This document shows, piece by piece, positions 34,452 to 45,600 of a stretch of DNA of 64,000 nt. Under the pieces are notes generated by a model, which was given only the letters and a program-made list of their open reading frames with translations, was not told the origin of the DNA and did no database searches. The translations under genes and the position numbers were made by a program. The DNA is from Orientallactaga sibirica (Eukaryota > Chordata > Mammalia > Rodentia > Dipodidae). Every line of letters starts with the position of its first letter. The first letter of the stretch is position 1. Location: contig JAEOAD010000015.1 in NCBI GenBank assembly GCA_036365145.1, forward strand, positions 7,247,501 to 7,311,500, given 5' to 3'.

Positions 34452-35743
34452 GCATATATATTCTTAAAGTATGTCCATATGATTTTCTGAATTTCTTTGG
34501 TATCTGTTGTGATGTTGCCTTTTTCATCTCTAATTTTATTAATTTTTGTCTCTTCTCTCTTTCTTTTGGTCATATTTGCTAAGGGTTTATCAATCTTGTT
34601 TATCCTTTCAAAGAACCAGCTCTTTGTTTCATTGATTCTTTTGATTGTTTTTTTGGTTTCCATTTCATTTATTTCTGCCCTAATCTTTATTATTTCTTCC
34701 CATCTACTGATTTTTGGTTTGCCTTATTCTTCTCTTTCCAAGGCCTTAAGTTGAAGCATTAAATTGTTTACTTGTGAACTCTCTAATTTTTTAATATAGG
34801 CATTTAGAGGTATAAATTTCTTTCTTAGGACTGCCTTCATTGTGTCCCAAAGGTTTTGGTATGTTGTATTCTCATCATCATTTGATTCTATGATTTTCTT
34901 GATTTCCTTATTAATTTCTCCAATGACCCATACATCATTCAATAGTGTACTGTTTAGTCTCCATGAATTTCTGTATGCTCTGTAGATTTTCTTGTTGCTG
35001 AATTGCAGTTTAATCTCACTGTGGTCAGATAGCATACAAGGGATTATTTCAATTTTCCTGTGTTTGTTAAGATTTGATTTTTGTCCTATTATATGGTCTA
35101 ATTTAGAGAATGTCCCATGTGCTGTTGAGAAAAATGTATATTCTGCAGCATTTGGATGGAATGTTCTGTATATATCTGTTAGGTCCATTTGTTCCATGAT
35201 ATCATTTAATGTAGATGTCTCTCTGTTTATTTTTTGCTGGGTAGACTTGTCAAGTGATGAGAGTGGGGTATTGAAGTCACCCACTACTATTGTGTTTGGA
35301 GTTATCTCTGACCTTACATCTAATACTGTTTGTTTGATGAAATTGGGAGCCCCCATGTTAGGAGCATATATGTTTAGGATTATAATGTCCTCCTGTTGGA
35401 GTATCCCTTTAATCAGTATAAAGTGACCTTCTTTATCTTTCCTCACTAATGTTGGTTTGAAGTTTATCCTGTCAGAAATTAGGATAGCAACCCCTGCTTA
35501 TTTCCTAGGCCCATTTGCTTGAAATACTATTTTCCAACCTTTTACCCTAAGAAGGTTTCTATCTTTTATTGAGAGGCGAGTTTCCTGGAGGCAACAGATG
35601 GTAGGATCCTGCTTTTTAATCCAGTCTGCAAGCCTGTGTCTTTTGGTTGGGGCACTGAGGCTGTTGATATTAAGAGTTATTATTGAAAGATATGCATTTG
35701 TTCTTGCCATTCTTCTTGTTTTGTAGTTCTTCCTGTTTTCCCT

Positions 35744-36843
35744 TTACTCACTTGTTTTAACTGTTATTGAGTATGGTTTATTTTCCCCTATTTCCTGCTG
35801 TGTGTGTTTTGCTTTCTCTTCAGCGTGAATGATTCCTTCAAGTATTTTCTGTAGATCTGGTTCAGTTGCCATAAATTCCTTTAGCCTGTTTTTGTTGTGG
35901 AATATCCTTATTTCTCCATCAATTTGGATAGATAGATTTGCAGGATAAAGTAATCTTGGTTGACAGTTCTTATCTTTCAGAACTTGGAATATATCATTCC
36001 AAGCCCTTCTGGCTTTTAAAGTTTGTGTTGAGTAATCTGCTGTGATCCTGATGGGTTTCCCTTTGAAGGTCACTTGCTTTTTCTCTCTAACTGCTTTCAA
36101 TATATATTTTTTGGTGTGTGTGTTTAGTAGTTTAATTATACCATGGTGAGGATAGGATTTTTCTAGGTTTTGTGTGTTTGGTGTTCTAAAAGCTTCTTGT
36201 ATCTGCGTTGGCATTTCTTTCCCAATTTGGGGAAATTTCTTCTATGATTTTTTGGAAAACACCTACTAAGCCTCTGGACTGAAATTCTTTCCCTTCTGTT
36301 ATACCCTGAATTCTTATGTTTGATCTTTTCATCGTGTCCCAGATGTCTTGGAATTCCCATTTATACCTTTTTATTAGCTTGTCTTTCTCTTTGTTGGACT
36401 GTATTAGGTCTGCCACCTGGTCTTCTAATTTAGATATTCTGTCCTCTCCTTCATCCATTCTACTGTTGAGACTTTCAACACAGAGTTTTTCATTTCACTG
36501 ACTGTGTTCTTCAGTGCTAAGATTTCAGCCTGGTTTTTCTTCAGTATTTCTATTTCCTTACTCATGTCCTGTAATGACATTTTTATTTCATTAAGCTGGT
36601 TTCCTGTGTTCTCTTTCAGGAGTTTGTTTTCTTCTTTAATTCCTTTGTTTTCATCTATGATTGCTTTCATTTCTTCTTTCATTCTTTGAGAATAGATAAC
36701 ATCATTCTTTTGAAATCTTTTTCAGGAACTTCATGTAAAACAGTCTCATTGGTGAACATTTCTGATGGATTTGTAATTTTTGGTGGGATTGCATTGTCTT
36801 GATTCTTTGTGTTTCTTGTATTATAATATAGTGACTTTTGCAT
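35744..36843 (-). pseudogene. L1 ORF1 (RNA-binding protein), frameshifted
   Basis: ORF1p is the coiled-coil, nucleic-acid-binding chaperone of the L1 particle. An ATG at 36843 opens MQKSLYYNTRNT and runs 54 codons to a TGA at about 36680. The downstream frame restarts one base out as MKEEMKAII. The coiled coil (heptad-rich, ENTGNQLNEIKMSLQDM) follows, then an RRM-like NIRIQGITEGKEF after another shift. The C-terminal domain (ILKAVREKKQVTFKGKPIRI, ARRAWNDIF, CQPRLLYPA) runs to a stop at 35744. About 366 codons in total, a normal ORF1 length, with at least two frameshifts. Confidence 0.9.
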
Positions 36844-38066
36844 CTTGGATTGATTTGATGCTTACATTTTCTATTTATCTGCAGTGTTCTTAGATGTGGT
36901 GATCCACCTTTATATACTTTCAGGATATGAGTTTAAGGTGCCAAGTGTAGCACCTCAGAAGTAATCCTAGGTGTTGAGTTTGCTTGTTAAGCAAGTATTA
37001 TAGTGGACTGGTGGAACAATTTACTCACAAATTATAAACTTCAACTGAACAAAATACACATTCAATTAAAACCAGCACAGAGTATACAAGTATGGGGATT
37101 AAAACAAATAGTCTTATAATGCCAAAATCCCCAAGTGTGTGTTGCTCTCCACCCTTAATCCTGTCAGCTAGGAGGTAGAGAATTCTCTTCTGAATTGGGT
37201 TCCAGGTCAGCCTGGATCTGGATCAGACCCTGCCACCAATAATGACAAAAGCAAATATAAAGGCTCTATAAATCTAAAAGTATTAAAGGCAGCAATATTC
37301 AACACCCATGTTCAGCTTATTTGAAAATGGTAATGCCAACCACATATGTAACCCATAACCTGCCCTGATGTGGAAAGAGAGAATAGCACTTCCAATGCAG
37401 GCCTATGTACCTTTTTTTTTTTTGTTGTTCAGCCGGCCTTGTTACCTTTTGGTGTGGCTTCCAAACTCACCAATGCTGAGTGCCCACCTCATTTCCTGAG
37501 TTGTGGAGCTTGAGCTTGGCTCAGCTGTGCTGGATGCGCTGCTGGTGTTGTGCTGTGGAGCTTAAGCTCAGGTCAGTTGTGCTGGATGCAGTGGGCTCAG
37601 TTGTGCTGTGGAGCTTGAGCTTGGCTCAGCTGTGCTGGATGCACTGCTGCTAGAAGCTGAATGCTGGAGGTTCACGGTTCTGATGGTTGGGTGATAGGCG
37701 AGTTCAGGAAGCCTGTAGTCACTCACACTGTTCCCCTGTATCTCTTTCAGTAGCTCAGCAGACTTTTCTTTTGATTTCTGGGCTCTGCAAGGAGGCTTAT
37801 GAGGTTGGAAAGTCTCCTTGTTTGGTCTCTATTGCTGCTGTTAGGCACACCTGGTGGATGGTGCCTGGCATGCGCATCGGGCTGCTGCTGAGGATTGGGC
37901 TGCAAGCTCCACAGTGGGATTCTGGATGTCTCCTGCTTCTCCTCACTGGAAAAACTATTCTGCACTTTTCAGAAGAAGAGTGTATTTTGCTGTAGTTTTG
38001 GTTAAATCCCTTCCTGATCTGGTTTGGCATGGCTCCTATGCTGCCATCTTATCTGGAAGTCCTCCC
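36844..38066 (-). promoter_or_regulatory. L1 5'UTR / internal promoter with YY1-like site
   Basis: About 1.2 kb upstream of ORF1 on the minus strand. The 5'-most 25 bases contain AAGATGGC (38043-38050 antisense), a YY1 core starting about 17 bases from the inferred 5' end, much like the YY1 site near the start of human L1. A short tandem repeat lies at 37503-37655. The outer boundary is inferred, and the middle (about 36950-37420) could hold other sequence. Confidence 0.65.
37503..37655. repeat. tandem repeat in the L1 5'UTR, 52-53-bp period
   Basis: GTGGAGCTTGAGCTTGGCTC-type units start at 37503, 37555 and 37608, giving almost three copies. Short monomer-like repeats in an L1 promoter region recall the much larger monomers of mouse L1, but are not homologous as far as I can tell. 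Confidence 0.85.
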
Positions 38067-40652
38067 ATGTTTTTAATTTTTGCTACAATGGCACACCACT
38101 TGTTCTACTGTTCATACTGGTCACAATGAAATCTTCCTACTGTAAATCCCTGATCTTACTACATCACAATTATTTCTTTTCTTTGTGGGTTCTATCTCTT
38201 AATTCAAATTTCTAGGCTTATTGTGATCTCTCAAATACTCTTAATATTTTTATTATTGCTCACAGATTATTGGTAATTTTAAAATTGATCTTTACTGTTT
38301 ATGAAGTATGTCATTAATTACTACTACAGATAAGTCATTGAATTCTGAATATGTGTGTAGAGTAAGGTGGGGTGTCTGAGCAATTCAGACAGATCAGTGG
38401 CTAAATTTCCATGGGGACTGATTGATTTGATATTAGTCTTGAAAGTGCATTCTTAAGGGGACAGGTGAGCAACTATTCTCAGAGCAAATTAGGTTGTGCA
38501 TACTTTATATGTCACATAGCACACAATAATATTAAAACTTTGCAAAAGCAAACACCTGAGTTTATCTAGCTCAATAAATGAAATGCCACTTAACATAAAA
38601 TAAAAAATTTATATTCTATGGTTAATGTAGACCATACTTTGGTAAATGAAGCAGGATTATATTCATATGACAGTTTTCAGTGTTCCTTTTTATAGTTGAG
38701 CCAGAAGGGTGTCTAGTAAAGTTTAGCTTTATGGTTGAATTTCATATACTCTGAAGGCCTACTTAGTTAAAGCAGCCAATATTCCAACTCCACTGAGATG
38801 GAATGTTTATTGCTGACTAGAGCCACTCAGGCAAGTGGTGAGGCCTGTATTAGTCAGGATGCACTATGTTTGACTGTAGTGATGAGTCCCCTCACTCTTG
38901 GGGACTTAAGCTCAAAAGGTTCTATCATTCTCTCAGTCACAGTGTCTTGACTATTCGATTAAAATTAAGGTAGTATTATGCTTGGGTTTATGCAACTCTT
39001 ATGCAATAGCTTAATATTTATTGCATCAAAATGTTCACATCATCACATCCTGTAGGCATTGTAGCATCTCACATCATCACAAGGAGAAGGGTAAGTACAG
39101 TATGTTGAGCTATTCTAAAAGAAAAGAGAGGGACTCTAATCCCATAACTTCTATTACAACATATTGTTCTGTTTTATTAGTTGTTATTAATGTTTTGCTA
39201 TGGCTAACATATAAATTAAACTTTATATACACATAAAAACATAGTATATGTAGAGTATATGATACTGTCCTTGATTTCAAGTATTTACTGAAGGTCTTGG
39301 AATGAGCCTTCCATAGATAAGAGCCATTCAGCAGGTGTGTGGGGGAGGAGACTTGTGTATTTAATTTTTGCCTCCAGTTCACATCCATAGCTCCAATGTA
39401 ACTGCAAGGAAATGTATAAGGAGACTTACAATGTGAGGGGTGTAAAGCATAAGGGTGAGGGAACAGAGGAGAACCCTCAGGAGCACAGTGTGCTGGCTAT
39501 GGGATTCGTTGGATGTAGTTATGACAAAGTGAGAAAACATTCCACAGTTTTTGTGCTGAGTTTCTGGGGGAAAGGTGGAGGGGCTGCTTTTGACTGGGAT
39601 AAAAAGGACATATAGAAAATTCCACTCAGGCCTCTTCATTGAGTCCTTTCTCTCATCTTCTCATTGTGAAAATTTGGTCTTTTACACAATACTACCACTG
39701 TATGTCTGCACAGAGGTAGAAATGAGACATAGAAACTCACTCCACTCAGGCCTTGGTTCTGAGCCTGTTCGGTCATCAAGGCTGTCTTCTCCAAAGCACT
39801 TTGAAGTGACAATGGAGCTAGTTGGTCATTATTTTGTTAACTTGATTCTTCTGGGAATTGAAAGGTTAATACTTGTCCATATTTACTTCCATCTAGACAG
39901 TTGTAGAGTGAAGGTGAGGTCAATTCTGGGTGAGGAACACCCTGAGTCAGGATAGACTGTAATGGTTGTTCCATTTGTGCTTTGCACCCACAAAGCAAGC
40001 TGACCTTTCTGTAAACAGAACTCAGATATTTTCTGTCTCTAGTTGTAAGTCAATGGAAATTTGTGTTACTTGCTTATACAGCTCACTAGTGCACTTGGGC
40101 TCTGTCTCCTCAAGCCCAGATGCACCAGTAGATCTCATTCTAACTTGCTGCTGGCCCACCTGAGTTTATGACTGCAGATCTGATGGAACACAGTTTATGG
40201 TGTGTGGTTTAGCCCCCATGATCTTCTTGATGTCTCAGGATCACATTTTGTAGTCAGGCAAGAACTAGTTTTCACATGGGGTGTTGTTCTCTAGTGAGAG
40301 GACATGAACTTGCTCTAGATTTCCAGAAATTTCAGCAGTGGATCTCCAATTGTTGGTACTGCTACAGACTTCATGTGCTATCTTTCCTTCTGGTCTAACA
40401 GAGACTTGTGAATTCTTTTCAGGTGGCTGTGTGTCAGTGTCAACTTGGGCTGTGTACGTAGTCTTTGGAATGCTTGGGTATTCCCTTCTCTCCAGGGTGT
40501 GTTTTATTCCTTGCCAGCCTTTCCCTTTGCAGCATAATTATGATATAAATTTGTTATGAAGTTATAGTATCATCTTTTCTGGGGACATAGCTTTTCTTTT
40601 AGTCAGTTGTCTATGGATTTGAGAAATGAATTGGGTCTAGAAGTTGATCAAA
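38067..40652. other. unique sequence
   Basis: AT-rich, with no gene called. A segment at 38845-38950 may be an ancient repeat remnant. Frames of up to 126 codons (39575-39955) lack recognised features. Confidence 0.45.
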
Positions 40653-41400
40653 ATGGGGAGATGACTCAGTGGGTAAAGTGCTTGCTATGAAAACATGATG
40701 TATTAGTTAATTTCTTGTTACTGGGACAAAATATCTGAGAAAAATCAGTTTAAGGGAGGAAAGGTTTATTTCAGCTTACAATTCCAGGCTGCAGTCCATC
40801 ATGGCGGGGAATGCTTGGTGGCAGAAGCTGGTCACATTCAGTCCAATACAGAGGAAGCAGAGCAGAGCAATGACTATTGCTGTTTAGCCAGGTCTCTCCT
40901 TTTTACACTGTCCGGAACTCTGGCCCATGGAATGGTACTGCTCACAGTTAGGGTGGATCTTCCTTCCTTAACTAACCTGACCTAATTAAGATACGCCCCC
41001 ATGTCAAGTCCAGAGGTTTACCTAATCTAGATAATTCTTCACAGAAGATTGTAAATCCTCTCAAGTTGGCAATCATTATAAACTATCCCACATATTGACC
41101 TGAATTCAGATCTCCAGCATGCACGTAAAAAGCTGGGTGTGTTGGTGAGCACCTGTAATCCTAGTGCTGGGATGGTGGAGATAAGATAGTCCCTGAGCTG
41201 ATTGGCTAGCTAGACTAGCTGAGCTGGTGAGCTCTGGATTCATTGTGAGATCCTGTCTCAGAAAACTAAGGTGGAGAGCAATTAAGGAAGACAGCTGGCC
41301 TTCACACACATGTACACACACCTGTACATATACATACACCCACATATATGAACACATACCCACGCATACACCAACCACATATACTCCAATAAAAGAAAAT
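40653..41400 (+). mobile_element. B4-like SINE split by an LTR
   Basis: A plus-strand copy. Its tRNA-like head (GGGGAGATGACTCAGTGGGT) is at 40653-40698. After the LTR, AATTCAGATCTCCAGC, the B1-like part and a CA-rich tail run to about 41400. The frames reading the tail are artefacts. Confidence 0.8.
40699..41092 (-). mobile_element. MaLR-type LTR inside a B4
   Basis: TGTATTAGTTAATTTCTTG to ATCCCACA. The internal landmarks GGGAGGAAAGGTTTATTTC and GCCCATGGAATGGTAC match the copies at 16.5 and 51.6 kb. No clean 5-bp TSD. The insertion divides the B4, so the LTR is younger than the B4. Confidence 0.78.
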
Positions 41401-42619
41401 AATAATAACTTTTACTCCTGTTATCTAGGCACTCACTTAATCATGCATTCATGCCAGCCTTGACTCACCTGTTTAGTCATTAGACAAATATTTCTTGAGC
41501 TCATGCCACCCCTTGAGAAGAAATTGTGTGAGGTATGGAGGATGGAGCAGTGAAGTTTTGAGGCCTTTACATGTTTACACGGAGATAGTTGCAGCAGATA
41601 TGGGCAGAGGGAATCAAATAGCCACTATGAAAAATTTTCTCTTAATAGCTTCTAGAAGTGTACCCTTCAACTCAGGCAAATTCTAGGCAAACTTAAAGGT
41701 GAAATCTCATGGTTGGAGAGTCTAGTGTCTGTCACAGCTGGTGTGTTATGAATTTGCATAGCAGGAGCTGAGCTGAGGAGGACTCTGATCACTGTCTGGT
41801 CCTGTCTTCAGGCCTGAGGGTTTGCTACCTCTTGCTCTGTCTATACCAAATATGCAAAAAGTATCAGAAGAGGCAGAAGAAAAAGAGATAAGAAGGAGGA
41901 AGTGTGTGTGTGTGGGGGGGGGAGTGGGACCAAAGAGAAGAGAAAAAAAGAGAGACAGGAGAGGAGAAGATAGGAGTTGTGACTTGAATAATGGCCACTT
42001 CTGAGAAATTTCCAGGGAGGGAAAGAAAAGAGAATTTTGCTTAGACATTATTTTCAAATACTGTTGAAGTGCTTTCTTCATTTTTATTTTCCATCTTGAT
42101 GGAAATTTTGTTATTTTTACACTGTCACAGAACAAATAGAACTGCAACTTAGAGATCACAATGCATACAGCCATTCTGATGTACTTTTGACAATTCTATC
42201 ACATTTCTGACAGGCATAATGTTTTTCTGCCCTGGGAAATTGGGAGGGGAAGACAGGCTCTTCAAATGCTCTGCATATGCTTAGGGCTGTGTCCAGCCAT
42301 GAAGCTTCTCTAGATCATGGGGAAATTGCAGAGAAGGCAGTCCAGGCCTTGGGGGAACCAGCAGTGAGAAGTTCCTGCAAAGGATGAGGAGGGGAGAGGA
42401 TAGAGGCAGAGGGGACTGCTTGGGGCATGGGTGCTCAGTACTGACTGCTGAGCAGAAACAAGAGTCTGGCTCCAAGTCAAGATGGCAGGGGCAGGCACTG
42501 ATTAGTAGCCTTTCTTTCCCTTCCTTCCCTTCCATCCTTTCTTCCCTCATTCCCTTTCCTCCTTTCCTCTTTCTTTCTCTCTTCCATCTCTCCCTCCTTC
42601 CTTCTTTCCTTTTTATTCT
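41401..42619. other. unique sequence with purine and pyrimidine runs
   Basis: A purine-rich run lies at 41860-41970 and a pyrimidine-rich run at 42505-42615. No gene recognised. Confidence 0.45.
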
Positions 42620-42927
42620 CCTATGTGTTTGTGTGTGTGAGTGCAGGTACATGCTTGTGGAAGTCAGAGGACAGTCCAGTCCTCAGTGTTGGCCCACACC
42701 TCTGCCATGCTTGAGTCAGGGTCTCGTCTTGCTCTCTGCTGTGAATGCCAGGCTGGCTGGCTGTGAGCTCCTGGGACTTTTGTCTTCACCTTCTGCCTTG
42801 CTGTAGCAGGGCTATTATAATGGACACTAACTAGTGCCTCTTTCTTTACATGGGTCCTGGGGATCTGAATTCAGATTCTCCTGCTTGTGCAGCAAACACT
42901 TTACACACTGAGCTATCTCCCCTGCCC
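42620..42927 (-). mobile_element. B4-like SINE
   Basis: A minus-strand copy, with tRNA-like head GGGCAGGGGAGATAGCTCAG near 42927, GGGTCCTGGGGATCTGAATT and a TG-rich tail at 42626-42650. Confidence 0.75.
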
Positions 42928-42930
42928 CTC

Positions 42931-44129
42931 CTTGGTGATGTTTGACAAAGAATGGATCGTGATCAGCTGGTCAGGGGCACCGCACTCTTTGAAAGAGCAT
43001 AGTTGTCAAGGCTGGAGCCTCAACTGAATGAAAAGGTGTCCTGAATAGTTATGGGCTCTTGTTTCCCTTGTTTTCTGTAGGCCAAGAAAGCATGCAGCCT
43101 GGAGGATATATGAGGAAGAGATCTTCATGTAGAAGTCCCTGTCTGTACCCTTGAAATGCCCCACTGAGAAGTGGCTTGTTAGGGCAGCAGATCTATGAAC
43201 CACTCTCTGATCATCCTGCATCAACCCAATTGACCACATCCTCATTTGGATTCTCATTAAAACCCATACATGCTTCTGTGGTATGTTATTGAGAATAGTA
43301 GAAATGGCCACTAATGAAAAAGGGTTTATTATACACAAATTCCCTCCTCCATGCCTCATTGATTGGTCCTTGGACCTGGCATCATAGGAACTTCCTGAGG
43401 CTTACAGAGGTCAGGCCTTTGGCTTTCCATTCTACTCCTTGGCATAATTTGAGCCTGTGGCAGACATGGGCTATATCTAACCTCTGTGTACTCGTGCGTG
43501 AAGCTATTGGCTTGTAAATGACTGAGCGAATCAACTAAAGTCAGGTACCTGTTTTCTCTAGAGAAAAGATTGTTCAATTTTATTTCTAGTGGCTTCTACA
43601 TCCCATATTCTGTGTTTGAAATCCTTCAAGGAGCCTCCTGACCTGTGAGCTGGTCCCTGAGGTCTAGAGATAGCTTTCTAAATGCCAGGAAGAAATAGAT
43701 TTGTCATGGCCCCTGGAATCAGAGTCCATCATTATGTGCAGAGCAAAATGTTCACCCCGAAGAAGCTCAGGCCTGGGATGTCCATTCTGAAGTGCGTGAT
43801 AGAAATATGCTTGCTTGTCCTTATGAACTGGCTCTTACTAGACCATGCTCAGCTTATGGAGGCCATGGTACTCATTGGAGGTGGTGCACAGAGGGATTTA
43901 TTCCATGGAAGAGGTATGCACTGGATACCTATCAAATACCAAGGAGTATGCTTAGGTTTGTGCAAGAGTGTAATGCAGGACATGTGTTAAGACATCTTCT
44001 TCGAAGAGATGGCATAGAATAATGGTCAAGTTCTGAGTCTCAAGAGGCAGGCTTGGGTTAAAATTCTGGCTTTGACCTTAGGAAAATTGCTTCAGTTATC
44101 TGTGCCATGTTTCACATTTTCCTACATGA
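42931..44129. other. unique sequence
   Basis: No gene or repeat recognised. Frames of up to 117 codons on either strand lack motifs. Confidence 0.45.
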
Positions 44130-44720
44130 AGTTTTTATTTTTGAGCATGTCATTAAAATATAACATACATACAGAAAAGTATGCAAATATGTGTGGGATT
44201 AAATTTTCTGTGTGAACACACCCACTTAACAACACCTGGCTTTAGAAACAGATTTCCACTTGTATCTAAAAGACCTTCCTCAGGCTTCCCCACCCCCGGA
44301 ATAATCAAATAACCCCCAACCTGACTTTTACACCCACAGAGTAATTTGAATTGTTTGCAAACTAATTGTCAGTAGGACCATACAACAGGTATTCTTTTGT
44401 CTTTCATCCCTGATTTACAACAACACGTTCCTGAAATTCTTCCAATTAGTTGCACTTATCCATTCCCACTGAGTTTGGGAGCGTTCTGCTACAGCCATGT
44501 TGCTGTTGTATATGTTAAAGTATTTATGCATTATGTTGGGTATATACATCGAGGAATGCAATGGTTAGGTCTTAAGGTATATCTACGTTCATTCTTAGTA
44601 GATATTGCTGAGCAGTGGTTGCAAAACCCACAGGGAGACAGATTTTCAGCCTTTCATGTCCACCCCCAACACCTGAGTCTTTCTCGCTCATTGCAGTCCT
44701 TCTTCTAGGTACAGAGTGGC
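44130..44720 (-). mobile_element. ancient L1 3'-end remnant
   Basis: ATTAAAATATAACATACATAC, CTTTAGAAACAGATTTCC, CAGTAGGACCATACAACAGG and GTAGATATTGCTGAGCAG follow the order of an old mammalian L1 3' region read antisense. Highly diverged, family not assigned. Confidence 0.45.
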
Positions 44721-45429
44721 ATTCCACTGGGGTATAGATTACAGTGTCATCAAGGAGCTACTTGGAGAATTAAATGAATATATGAAAGGTACTTAAACTT
44801 GCACAGAGTGAGCATGGTGATACCATTAACTCACTGGAGGTAAGTGATGTTATGGGCCACCTCTCCTCAAAAATCACAAACCCAATGGCTGACTCTCTCA
44901 TTCTAGCAGGAGTTGTGACATCTGGGATATATGGAGTAGTCCATAACTATAGCTGAGGTACCCAGAACCAAGTGACTGAGAAATCCAAGGCCCCAGTGAC
45001 TGAATGAAGAGGAGATACTTCTCCCCACAGCCTCTTGATAGCTGGATACTGATAAACATTTCTTCTCTGACTCCCCTTTTGTCTCAGAACCAGAAAGAGA
45101 AGTGCTACAACCAGCACAAAGTTATGATGTAGGATATTGTTATTTTTTTCAAACAAGATGTTCCAAGCCTGGGCTGGCACAGAGTAAAAGGTTTTGGAGA
45201 CAGTCTGTCAGAATCCTGTACCCTAATGTATCTCAGACTGCACAGAGGTTGGGGGGTGGTTGAGAAAGGGCACCTGTTTCCTAAGGAGAAGTTCACTCCT
45301 GGGAACTGAAGCAGTGAATTGCCTTCTTGGAGTTCTTCTTCCTCAGAGTTCAAAGGCATCTTACTTTCACCTCATCTGTGGTGGTTTGAATCTACTATGT
45401 TCCCTATAGTGTCAAATGTTTGTGATTAA
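44721..45429. other. unique sequence
   Basis: Nothing recognised. Confidence 0.45.
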
Positions 45430-45590
45430 GCCTCATATTTAATCCACCCAGTGACCTCCTTTTACCTGCACCACCTCTTCAAAGAGGCACTATCTCCAAA
45501 TAAGGCCACATTCTGAGGTGCTAAGGTAATTTCAGCATATACATTTCTTCTGGGGGGGGGAGATTCAAACCTCTACCATGACCATGCATC
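45430..45590 (-). mobile_element. ancient MaLR-like LTR fragment
   Basis: ACTATCTCCAAATAAGGCC, CACATTCTGAGGTGC and a GGGGGGGGGAGATTCAAACC-like end match the antisense end of a mammal-wide LTR. Short and diverged. Confidence 0.45.
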
Positions 45591-45600
45591 TGCGGGAATG

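Larger units (their letters stand above)
31206..35710 (-). pseudogene. L1 ORF2 (endonuclease / reverse transcriptase), disrupted
   Basis: L1 ORF2 normally encodes an APE-type endonuclease, a reverse transcriptase and a C-terminal Cys-rich domain used in target-primed reverse transcription. The start at 35710 gives MARTNAYLSIITLNINSL. Endonuclease signatures LNIYAPN, VVGDFNT, KLDHII and SDH lie in a second frame (34724-35446). Reverse-transcriptase motifs [24 protein letters not shown] and TDDM lie at about 33300-33900. The C-terminal frame (31206-31754) appears to lack part of the usual Cys/His knuckle (HGCWWEC remains). Without the insertions it is about 1,250 codons, close to the family norm, but at least four frame breaks, a nested L1 piece (31767-32208) and a SINE (34173-34451) make it non-functional. 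Confidence 0.93.
29866..38066 (-). mobile_element. near-full-length, decayed L1 retrotransposon
   Basis: All L1 parts are present in order on the minus strand: 5'UTR (36844-38066), ORF1 (35744-36843), a 33-bp inter-ORF gap, ORF2 (31206-35710), 3'UTR (to about 29892) and a short A-rich tail. Subtracting the nested L1 piece and the SINE leaves about 7.4 kb, the usual size of a full-length rodent L1. A possible TSD is ATGCTTTTA (29854-29862) against ATGTTTTTA (38067-38075). Both ORFs are frameshifted, so it is dead. Confidence 0.9.

Noticed and set aside
34992..35426. 144-codon plus-strand frame, and similar plus frames at 33107-33532 and 33637-33906
   Set aside because: They are antisense shadows of L1 ORF2 on the minus strand.
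37160..37240. Diverged B1-like piece inside the L1 5'UTR
   Set aside because: A short resemblance (CCAGGTCAGCCTGGATCTGG) only. Too little sequence to separate a B1 relic from L1 5'UTR.
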